NCBI GenBank assembly: GCA_030377945.1
Contig: JAUCGD010000225.1
Coordinates: 1-5,486, forward strand
DNA from: Desulfobacterales bacterium HSG17
Lineage (GTDB): Bacteria; Desulfobacterota; Desulfobacteria; Desulfobacterales; Desulfococcaceae
Length of the DNA stretch: 5,486 nt
Direction of reading: 5' to 3'
Below the pieces are notes generated by a model. That model made no database searches and was not told the DNA's origin. It saw only the letters and a list, made by a program, of their open reading frames with translations. A program made the translations under genes and the position numbers. This document shows, piece by piece, positions 1-5,470 of this stretch (its first letter is position 1; the number at the start of each line of letters is the position of its first letter).

Positions 1-1
1 A

Positions 2-145
2 GATCACAAGATTGGGTATCCATGGTTTGCCCAAATTTTTTCCGGTTTCACACTCACTCAACTTAAAGAACATGCGGATGACTTGTTTGCACGCAATGGA
101 AAAGTGATACATTGTAAACACTGGAATGCCGGAAATACAATTTGA
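2..145 (+). CDS. C-terminal fragment of an unrecognised protein (5' end outside window)
   Basis: An open frame enters from the left edge and gives 47 residues before a TGA stop at 143-145. The translation looks protein-like, with a hydrophobic stretch (YPWFAQIFSGF), a charged helix-like stretch (QLKEHADDLFARNGK) and a Cys/His/Trp-rich tail (HCKHWNAG). I do not recognise the family. It would be convergent with the QueG-like gene, with about 42 nt between the two stop codons. The exactly opposed minus-strand frame is also open from an ATG at 175 to the edge, but its translation looks less protein-like and it has no Shine-Dalgarno sequence, so I prefer the plus strand. A 47-codon open run can arise by chance, so the call is tentative. 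Confidence 0.4.
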   Translation, partial: DHKIGYPWFAQIFSGFTLTQLKEHADDLFARNGKVIHCKHWNAGNTI

Positions 146-187
146 TATTTTCGTTAACGGTTGACCGAAAGCCATGTGTTTGGCGAA

Positions 188-934
188 TTAAATAGAATCT
201 CCCTGTGCAACGGGGCATGCTAATTCGCAGCACCGACAGGGTTTGGTAACACTGCTGGGTCTATCGATCCCCATGATTGATCCGTCAATCATTTCTGCAT
301 TAGCATCGCGTTTATCATTCTCAAGGCTGCACAGTTTTCTGGTAAAGGAACCGGTTTTTTTGAATGCGCCTCGTGGGCATGCATCGTGACAGGGTCTGGC
401 GCAGTCTTTACATGGATCTTGTCCGCTAGGACCTGTAGGGTTGAGATCTGCCTCTATGAATATACCTCTTAATCGGACACGGGTGCCGTATTCCGGAGTG
501 ATCAAAAGGTTATTCTTGCCGATCACACCAATTCCTGCCAGGTGAGCAGAATCTTTGAGAAAAGCGCCGCCATATTCAATCTGGTAGGGTAATGAGAGTG
601 CTTTAATTCCAAGTTCTTCCTCCATCCAGACACGGAGTTTTCGCGACTGCATCCGCATAATACCGTTTCCAGGCGTAAATCCGGGTACTTTCATACTCCA
701 CCAGTCAAGAACAGGTTCCGATTCGGGATGGGACAATGCCCAAATCAAAACAGATTTATGTTTTGGTTTCCATTCTATGCCTTTATACTCTTCGTAGAAC
801 GGGTTTTTATCATAGGCCGTATAGGAAGGAGACGCCTTTAGATCTTTAATGGAGGCAATCCCTGCCAGGGATGCGCCCAATTCTTTCGCTTTTTCAATTA
901 TAGTCTGCTCAATGTTTTTGCCCTGATTGTCCAT
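188..934 (-). CDS. QueG-like double [4Fe-4S] cluster protein (epoxyqueuosine reductase-related, short form)
   Basis: A 248-residue soluble protein related to the core of epoxyqueuosine reductase QueG, a cobalamin and [4Fe-4S] enzyme. Visible signatures are the segment GIGVIGKNNLLITPEYG (about 134-150), then C175-x2-C178-x3-C182-x3-C186-P, an isolated C202 in a CSLEN context equivalent to the QueG 'CisyltiE' cysteine, and C233-x-C235-C236-x3-C240-P. These are enough ligands for two [4Fe-4S] clusters plus one extra cysteine. It stops right after the second cluster and lacks the C-terminal HEAT-like region of genuine QueG (about 350-380 residues). The segment before the AG(I/L)G motif does not fit the usual QueG active-site 'DS-aPvlEr' spacing. 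It is therefore probably a paralogous redox protein and not the tRNA-modification enzyme. The start is the ATG at 934, set by a strong SD; an in-frame TTG at 961 would add nine residues that cover that SD. It lies downstream of the acyl-CoA synthetase on the same strand, possibly co-transcribed. Stop TAA. Confidence 0.8.
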   Translation of the reverse strand: MDNQGKNIEQTIIEKAKELGASLAGIASIKDLKASPSYTAYDKNPFYEEYKGIEWKPKHKSVLIWALSHPESEPVLDWWSMKVPGFTPGNGIMRMQSRKLRVWMEEELGIKALSLPYQIEYGGAFLKDSAHLAGIGVIGKNNLLITPEYGTRVRLRGIFIEADLNPTGPSGQDPCKDCARPCHDACPRGAFKKTGSFTRKLCSLENDKRDANAEMIDGSIMGIDRPSSVTKPCRCCELACPVAQGDSI

Positions 935-942
935 GTGTCTCT

Positions 943-950
943 CTCCTTTT
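943..950 (-). promoter_or_regulatory. Ribosome binding site that fixes the start of the QueG-like gene
   Basis: Read on the minus strand this is AAAAGGAG, 8 nt before the ATG at 934. It lies inside the longer frame that would begin at TTG 961, so it argues for the ATG as the true start. Confidence 0.75.
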
Positions 951-980
951 AGCCTATTCAAAATGATTAAAAACTATATC

Positions 981-1003
981 ATTTCCTGTAATTGTAAGGA
1001 AGT
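981..1003 (-). terminator. Hairpin in the 92-nt gap between the acyl-CoA synthetase and QueG-like genes (weak terminator or attenuator)
   Basis: On the plus strand ATTTCCT (981-987) pairs with AGGAAGT (997-1003), a 7-bp stem with one G-T wobble and a 9-nt loop. In the minus-strand transcript the hairpin follows the acyl-CoA synthetase stop by about 23 nt. A run of five T comes only several bases after the stem, so at best it is a weak or partial terminator. A TATAGT (973-978, minus strand) just downstream resembles a -10 box but has no good -35 at 16-18 bp. Whether the downstream gene is read through or has its own start is open. Confidence 0.3.
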
Positions 1004-1026
1004 TACATCTGTATTTTTTTTCTATA

Positions 1027-3069
1027 TTATGTGCTCAAACTTATCAGAGCATCTGCTGCAACAACTCCTTTGCCTTTAGCCAAAACCATAAGAGGGTTAA
1101 TATCAAGCTCAACAATAGGATCAGTATTGGTTTCTACCAATTTTGCAATAATCAGGATTGCATCTGCTGCTGCGTTCAAATCTGCATGCGGCGAACCTCT
1201 GAAACCACTAAACAAAACCGAAGATTTGAGTTGGTTCAGTGCTGTGAGGACTTCCCCTTTTTGGGTTGGTAAAAAGAGTGATTTTGTGTCTTTCATTAAT
1301 TCAACTAAAATCCCTCCACCACCAACTAAAAGATATGGACCAAATTGATCATCTCTTGCCACACCGACAATTAGCTCTGCGATAACATCTTCAACCATTT
1401 TTTCTATGAGATAGGCTTGCGAAAAATCTGTCATCCCCTTCACAGCTTTGGAAACTTCTTCTGCATTGCCAAGGTTAATTTTTACACCACCAACCTCAGT
1501 TTTATGTGCAACACCTAACGCTTTGACCACAACCGGGTAGCCCAATGTTTCAGAAGCTGCAACAGCCTGTTCGGCATTGTGAACGATTTTTGAATCAGGG
1601 ACAGGCACACCATTTTGTGAAAGAAGATTTTTTGATTCTGCTTCATCCAACACAGTGACTTTACTCTCTTGTATCGAATCAGCCTTCCCAAGCAAAGGCA
1701 TACTGACAGATTTTTTCCATGCCACACCAATATCGACTGCAGCCTGGACACCTGCAAGGCCTGCATCAATACCCGCCAGCATGGCAACATTTTCTTTCAT
1801 TACACGTTTTGCAACGGGTTCTGAAATAGTATCTGAGTATGTCGACAAGATGGCAGCTTTTGTATTGGTTGTGTGTGCTGCCTTTATAAACCCTTTTTCA
1901 GCTCCATCCCAGGTCGATTGATCACAGATATCCTCTCTTGGATAATCGAGCAGGCACAATGACACATCAAATTTTTGCGATAAAAATGCTGTAAAGTTTA
2001 TGGCCATCTGTTCTGCATCATTCCAGTCAAACATCTGAAAATCAAATGGATTGGCCGCAATCATTCTTTTGTGTAAGACCTGGTCAAGTTCTGTTGTTAC
2101 CTTTTCAGATAATGGCGGCATGTTTAAACCTGATCCCATGGCATCGGCTAAAAGTGTTAAATCTCCACCCGATGTGCTCATGGCACCGATATTTCCACCT
2201 CCCAATGGTCCAAGCACATGTAATACTTTTAAAGCTTCCATCAACGCTTCAAGTGAATCTACCCGGGCCACACCAAGACGATCAAATAATGCATTTATCA
2301 GAACATCCGATCCTGCCAGAGATGCAGTGTGGGATACAACCATTTTTTTGGCCACATCTGAACGGCCTGTTTTTATTGCAACTACAGGTTTACCCAATTT
2401 TCGAGCAAGGTTCACTCCAGACTCAAATGCCTTAGGATCAGGCATGGTTTCCAGATATAGCCCTATTGCTGTTACCCCGTCCTGTTGCGCAAAGATATGA
2501 ATAGCATCGTGTAGATCGAACTTTAACCGGTTCCCCAAAGACATCATGTACGCAATTGGCACACCACGCCGCTGCATGGTCAGGTTAAACCCCACATTCG
2601 ATGACATGGTAATAATTGCCACGCCCTTTTCCACCCGTTGGCCTCCCTGCTGGTCCGGCCAAAGCGCAGCCCCATTAAGATAATTCAGCAGGCCATAACA
2701 ATTTGGACCGATTAAGGGCATGTCACCCGAAACATCCAGAAGTTGTTTTTCAAGCTCAGAGCCTTCGTCTCCTGCTTCCGTAAACCCGGTGGCATAACAA
2801 ATAGCTCCACCGGCACCTCGTGCTGACAGCTCTTTGACAATTTCGATAGTAAGATAGCGATTCACACCGATATATGCTGCATCAGGGTTATCCGGCAGTT
2901 CACTTACCGACCGGTAAACTTTACGCCCCATAATTTCATTTTTTTTAGGATGGACCGGCCAGATCTCACCTGTATATCCCAGGAGATCGCTCTGGCGGAT
3001 TACTTCCTGAGCCTGAAAACCACCGAAAACGGCTATGGATTTTGGTTTTAAAAGTCGCTCAAATGACAT
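1027..3069 (-). CDS. Acyl-CoA synthetase, NDP-forming type (acetate--CoA ligase (ADP-forming) family, fused alpha-beta)
   Basis: A 680-residue cytoplasmic enzyme of the family that interconverts acyl-CoA + ADP + Pi with acid + CoA + ATP. Domain order is an N-terminal CoA-binding Rossmann domain (about 5-130; LIGPNCYG at 119-126), succinyl-CoA-ligase-like domains (about 145-440), and a C-terminal ATP-grasp domain (about 465-680). The phosphohistidine motif SHTASLAG places the catalytic His at H247. In the ATP-grasp part, HKTEVGGV (from H522) is the conserved loop that probably holds the second phosphate-carrying histidine, and a glycine loop GGGGILVE lies at 583-590. The length is normal for the fused bacterial form. 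The substrate cannot be read from sequence: acetate, propionate and other short or branched acids are all possible. The first glycine motif is FGGFQAQEVIRQ and not the usual GAS-x-G pattern, which marks a subfamily. The start is ATG 3069 with GGAGG 6 nt upstream. Its promoter region carries multiple dyads directly downstream of a two-component pair. Stop TAA. Confidence 0.92.
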   Translation of the reverse strand: MSFERLLKPKSIAVFGGFQAQEVIRQSDLLGYTGEIWPVHPKKNEIMGRKVYRSVSELPDNPDAAYIGVNRYLTIEIVKELSARGAGGAICYATGFTEAGDEGSELEKQLLDVSGDMPLIGPNCYGLLNYLNGAALWPDQQGGQRVEKGVAIITMSSNVGFNLTMQRRGVPIAYMMSLGNRLKFDLHDAIHIFAQQDGVTAIGLYLETMPDPKAFESGVNLARKLGKPVVAIKTGRSDVAKKMVVSHTASLAGSDVLINALFDRLGVARVDSLEALMEALKVLHVLGPLGGGNIGAMSTSGGDLTLLADAMGSGLNMPPLSEKVTTELDQVLHKRMIAANPFDFQMFDWNDAEQMAINFTAFLSQKFDVSLCLLDYPREDICDQSTWDGAEKGFIKAAHTTNTKAAILSTYSDTISEPVAKRVMKENVAMLAGIDAGLAGVQAAVDIGVAWKKSVSMPLLGKADSIQESKVTVLDEAESKNLLSQNGVPVPDSKIVHNAEQAVAASETLGYPVVVKALGVAHKTEVGGVKINLGNAEEVSKAVKGMTDFSQAYLIEKMVEDVIAELIVGVARDDQFGPYLLVGGGGILVELMKDTKSLFLPTQKGEVLTALNQLKSSVLFSGFRGSPHADLNAAADAILIIAKLVETNTDPIVELDINPLMVLAKGKGVVAADALISLST

Positions 3070-3075
3070 GCCTTT

Positions 3076-3080
3076 CCTCC
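3076..3080 (-). promoter_or_regulatory. Ribosome binding site of the acyl-CoA synthetase
   Basis: GGAGG on the minus strand, 6 nt before the ATG at 3069, a near-ideal Shine-Dalgarno sequence supporting that start. Confidence 0.8.
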
Positions 3081-3114
3081 GCTAAATGTATAAATCAAAT
3101 TTTTTAATTGTGGG

Positions 3115-3143
3115 AGTATATGATACTTGATTTCAAGTATCAA
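3115..3143 (-). promoter_or_regulatory. Predicted sigma70-type promoter of the acyl-CoA synthetase
   Basis: On the minus strand a -35 hexamer TTGATA (3143-3138; 5 of 6 to consensus) is followed by exactly 17 bp and a -10 hexamer TATACT (3120-3115; 5 of 6). The predicted start is near 3108, giving a leader of about 38 nt that keeps the GGAGG site. The 10-bp inverted repeat described separately fills the -35/-10 spacer. A second TATA-like element (TATACA, 3092-3087) was considered, but transcription from it would start inside the ribosome binding site. Confidence 0.6.
3121..3142. repeat. Perfect 10-bp inverted repeat in the promoter spacer; candidate operator
   Basis: TGATACTTGA (3121-3130) and TCAAGTATCA (3133-3142) are perfect inverted repeats separated by TT. 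The inner part is TACTTGA-TT-TCAAGTA, a 7-2-7 arrangement with TAC...GTA ends, as in NarL-type sites, although the heptamer does not match the NarL consensus exactly. It lies between the predicted -35 and -10 of the acyl-CoA synthetase promoter, a position where a bound protein would usually block RNA polymerase. No U-tract follows it on the minus strand, so a terminator role is unlikely. Confidence 0.6.
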
Positions 3144-3147
3144 TGGG

Positions 3148-3176
3148 GGATACTCCCTATTTTTAGGGGGGTATCC
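3148..3176. repeat. Imperfect inverted repeat upstream of the promoter; candidate response-regulator binding site
   Basis: GGATACTCCC (from 3148) and GGGGGGTATCC (to 3176) form an inverted repeat of about 10 bp with one wobble around an AT-rich centre. It contains TACTCCC and GGGGGTA half-sites. Its centre (about 3162) falls near -54 from the predicted transcription start, a usual place for activators of the NarL/FixJ class. A further half-site GGGAGTA at 3112-3118 is the inverse of TACTCCC at 3151-3157, so the same heptamer occurs three times in about 60 bp. Assignment to the adjacent regulator is inferred from position only. Confidence 0.5.
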
Positions 3177-3234
3177 TCTAATTTTTGAGAGCAGGGCTAT
3201 TAAAAAGATCTCTTCTAAATGATTCAGATAATGA

Positions 3235-3903
3235 TTAACTATCCCAAAGATCAGGATTAACAATACCTATTTTTATGGCATATTTCAGCATCTCCAATCG
3301 ACCGTGAACGCCTAATTTACTGCTTATACTGCTTCGATGTTTTTCAATAGTTTTGGGACTGACACAAAGGATGTCGGCGATTTTTTTTGTCGAACTGCCC
3401 TGAACAACCAGACGGAAAACCTGCTGTTCACGATTTGACAAGAGATCATACCCCTTTACGGCAGGTTCGCTTTTACTGGTTTTCAAATAGGCATCAATCA
3501 CATTGGCTTTGATCTTTGAACTTAAAAAATATTCTTTCCGGCTGGCAGCACGAATAGCCGTAATTATATCAGTACTGGGGGAAGCTTTTAAAACATAACC
3601 AAGCGCTCCTGACTTTAAGACATGTTGCACATAAGTCTCGTTTGCATGCATCGACCGGACAACTACTTCACAACTTCCCTAAGCTTCTTTTAACAGGCCG
3701 ATGGTTTCCAATCCGTTAAGGTTGGGCATGGCAATATCAAGAAGAACGACATCTGGATGTAGAGCCTTCACCCGTTTAAGAGCTTCAAGACCATCTGTTG
3801 CTTCTCCGATGACTTCCATATCAGATTCTTTTTTTAACAATTGTTGAATTCCGTCTCTGACAATTGCATGGTCATCAGCAATTAGGATCTGAATTTTTTT
3901 CAT
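3235..3903 (-). CDS. NarL/FixJ-family response regulator interrupted by an in-frame TAG (possible pseudogene or amber read-through gene)
   Basis: Read through the amber codon, the frame encodes 222 residues, the normal length for a NarL-type regulator. The receiver domain (about 3-120) has the acidic pair D10/D11, phospho-acceptor D56 (VVLLDIAMP), the switch Ser S84 and the conserved K106 (GYVLKAS). A LuxR/GerE-type HTH follows at about 153-215, with recognition-helix region SPKTIEKHRSSISSKL. Codon 75 is TAG (3681-3679). Both sides are in the same frame and no residue appears lost or gained, so there is no frameshift. Stopping at TAG would give a 74-residue half receiver with no DNA-binding domain. 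A restart at ATG 3651 would give a 138-residue piece with a broken receiver and the HTH, but no clear Shine-Dalgarno sequence precedes it. The gene follows the kinase by 16 nt; SD GAAGGA (3913-3918) lies 9 nt before the ATG at 3903. Terminal stop TAA. The family call is firm; whether full-length protein is made is not known. Confidence 0.85.
3679..3681 (-). other. In-frame amber (TAG) codon at position 75 of the response regulator
   Basis: The minus strand reads GAA GCT TAG GGA AGT, i.e. E-A-amber-G-S. The frame before it (start 3903) and after it (to 3235) is the same, 147 sense codons follow before the TAA, and the flanking receiver residues align in length with ordinary NarL-type receivers. 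The position corresponds to the exposed alpha3-beta4 loop, which tolerates many residues. I see no convincing downstream RNA element that would mark recoding. Confidence 0.9.
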
Positions 3904-3919
3904 TTTACAAAATCCTTCT

Positions 3920-5395
3920 TTACGCCATTGGAAGTCCTACTCGTATGACTGTTCCCTTTTTTACTACAGATTTTATGTTAATACTTCCATTCAAAGATGC
4001 AACCCTTTCTTTCATGGAAAGCAGTCCAATTCCCAGGGATGTCCTTTTTTTGGGCATTTCGTTTTCCATTTGTTCAAAGCCGTCCCCATTGTCCTGGATT
4101 AGAAATATAACTTCAGGATGGCTTGCCGTCAGCTTTATTGAGGCTATTGTGGCATTAGAATGCTTTGTCACATTATTCAATCCTTCTTGAAAAATTCTAT
4201 AAATGACAATTTCTACTTCTGGTGGTAACCTGCGTTTTAAACCAATGGACTGGAAATCAATTTTAAGATCTTTAAACCGGTTCCCAAAATCCTCAAGATA
4301 CCATTCAAGTGCTGGAATCAGACCTAAGTGGTCAAGAAGATCCGGCCTCAGCCTGGAAGTTGTATTTCTTACTTTTCCCGCAAGATTCTGGATCTGCTCC
4401 ATTAACTTTTTACAGACTCTTTTCGGCTTTACAAGTGTGCCTGGTAACATATTTTGCACCGACTCCATATCAAATTGAAGCAGAGTCAAGGCCTGCCCAA
4501 ATTCATCGTGGAGGTCGGAAGCCAGGATTCGTCTTTCATCCTCAATGCCTTCTATCAATTTACGTGATAGCATCTGCCTTTCTTCCTGAGCTTTTCTCTC
4601 TTTTGATATATCAATAAAATTACCTACGGCTGCAGGAATCCCCATATAGGAGGCATGAGAACTTCTCATATCCACCCAGACAATTGTGCCGTTCTTACGT
4701 ATCATCCGAAACGGATACTGTCTGGGTTCTATCTCTTTTTGCTCTCTTAATAGCCCTCTTTTTTTAACAAGTTCCCTGTCTTCTGGAGCTATGACCTCCC
4801 AGAACCGCTTACCTAAGATTTCATCTGAATTTTCATATCCCAGAATATGTAAAAGACGTTTATTGACATAGCTGAAATAACCACCATTTTGAAACATATA
4901 AATACCGGCCAGAGAATTGTCCAGAATTGTTTTATATTTTTCTTCTGATTCTTTGATTGTTTTTTCTGTTTTTACCCGGTCGGTAATATCAATGACAAAT
5001 CCTTCGTAGCCTTTTAGCTTGCAGAGCAATGTCATTCTCAGAGCGCCGGTAAGATTGACAGACAATACTGTGCCATCTTTTCTTGTGAGTTGAGTTTCAA
5101 ACTCTGTTATCACACCATTTTCATTAATATTGTTCTCATAATTTTCAAATTCAGATTCTGTTTTAAAAAAGTAGTCATGAAGCCGTGTCCCAATGATCTG
5201 ATCCGCCGTTTTATAACCCAACATATCAACTCCAGCTTGGTTGATATTGATAAACATACCCAATCGATCGGTGACATAGATCATGATCGGTGATTTTTCA
5301 AACAAATGGCGGTAGATCTGTTCGTCTCTTTTCAGAACCTGATTTTTCTGCTTTAATTTTAATATGTCATCTTTGAGGGTTTGTATATCATCCAT
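3920..5395 (-). CDS. Soluble two-PAS sensor histidine kinase, NarX/DegS-like (HisKA_3)
   Basis: A 491-residue kinase, partner of the regulator that follows 16 nt downstream. Order: a short N-terminal coiled-coil-like segment (1-25), PAS/PAC domain 1 (about 27-143, ending in FVIDITDR), PAS/PAC domain 2 (about 150-268, ending in NFIDISKERK), a helical linker, a HisKA_3 dimerisation domain (about 285-360), and HATPase_c (about 393-489). The phospho-acceptor is H296 in DLHDEFGQ; D297-x3-Q301 matches the DxxxQ phosphatase motif of this class, so it probably also dephosphorylates its partner. ATP-binding boxes are EGLNN (404-408), DNGDGF (435-440) and GIGLLSMKERV (455-465). There is no signal peptide or membrane segment, so sensing is cytoplasmic, with PAS ligand unknown. 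The start ATG 5395 has an in-frame stop a few codons upstream but no clear Shine-Dalgarno, suggesting weak initiation. Stop TAA. Confidence 0.92.
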   Translation of the reverse strand: MDDIQTLKDDILKLKQKNQVLKRDEQIYRHLFEKSPIMIYVTDRLGMFININQAGVDMLGYKTADQIIGTRLHDYFFKTESEFENYENNINENGVITEFETQLTRKDGTVLSVNLTGALRMTLLCKLKGYEGFVIDITDRVKTEKTIKESEEKYKTILDNSLAGIYMFQNGGYFSYVNKRLLHILGYENSDEILGKRFWEVIAPEDRELVKKRGLLREQKEIEPRQYPFRMIRKNGTIVWVDMRSSHASYMGIPAAVGNFIDISKERKAQEERQMLSRKLIEGIEDERRILASDLHDEFGQALTLLQFDMESVQNMLPGTLVKPKRVCKKLMEQIQNLAGKVRNTTSRLRPDLLDHLGLIPALEWYLEDFGNRFKDLKIDFQSIGLKRRLPPEVEIVIYRIFQEGLNNVTKHSNATIASIKLTASHPEVIFLIQDNGDGFEQMENEMPKKRTSLGIGLLSMKERVASLNGSINIKSVVKKGTVIRVGLPMA

Positions 5396-5424
5396 AAGGC
5401 AATCATTTAGTTAACATTAATATC

Positions 5425-5452
5425 ATTTTATAATAAAACTTTGAACCGGCAA
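5425..5452 (-). promoter_or_regulatory. Possible promoter of the kinase-regulator operon
   Basis: On the minus strand TTGCCG (5452-5447) is followed by 16 bp and TAAAAT (5430-5425; 5 of 6 to the -10 consensus). Transcription would start near 5418, about 22 nt before the kinase ATG. The -35 is weak, the spacer is short and the region is AT-rich, so other placements fit nearly as well. A 13-bp AT palindrome (TTTTAT-A-ATAAAA, 5426-5438) overlaps the -10. Confidence 0.35.
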
Positions 5453-5470
5453 AAGAGATAATCATAATGT

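Noticed and set aside
149..170. Bidirectional terminator between the left partial frame and the QueG-like gene (TTTCG / CGAAA)
   Set aside because: Only a 5-bp, AT-rich stem with a 12-nt loop and no T-run; too weak to call.
2051..2500. Plus-strand frame of about 149 codons inside the acyl-CoA synthetase
   Set aside because: Antisense shadow of a clearly real, motif-complete gene; its translation shows no domain signature.
3087..3092. TATACA (minus strand) as the -10 of the acyl-CoA synthetase promoter
   Set aside because: Transcription would start at about 3080, inside the ribosome binding site, and no -35 is present; the TTGATA/TATACT pair is much better.
3148..3176. Intrinsic terminator for the response regulator gene
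   Set aside because: The stem is strong but is followed on the minus strand by CCCATTG, not a U-tract; an operator role fits better with its position upstream of a good promoter.
3048..3263. Minus-strand 71-codon frame across the intergenic dyads
   Set aside because: It overlaps the start of the acyl-CoA synthetase and the end of the regulator, and its peptide simply translates the repeats; no family resemblance and no ribosome site.
3235..3651. Separate stand-alone HTH gene starting at ATG 3651
   Set aside because: It starts in the middle of the receiver domain, has no convincing Shine-Dalgarno sequence, and would lack the phosphorylation site; better explained as the distal part of one gene.
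3679..3681. Selenocysteine recoding
   Set aside because: The codon is TAG, not TGA, and no SECIS-like hairpin is evident right after it.
3235..3903. Frameshift as the cause of the split response regulator
   Set aside because: The two halves are in the same frame (252 nt between the two ATGs, a multiple of three) and the loop length matches ordinary receivers; only the TAG separates them.
3864..4190. Plus-strand frame of about 108 codons over the kinase C-terminus
   Set aside because: Antisense to the conserved HATPase domain and the regulator start; no ribosome site or recognisable protein.
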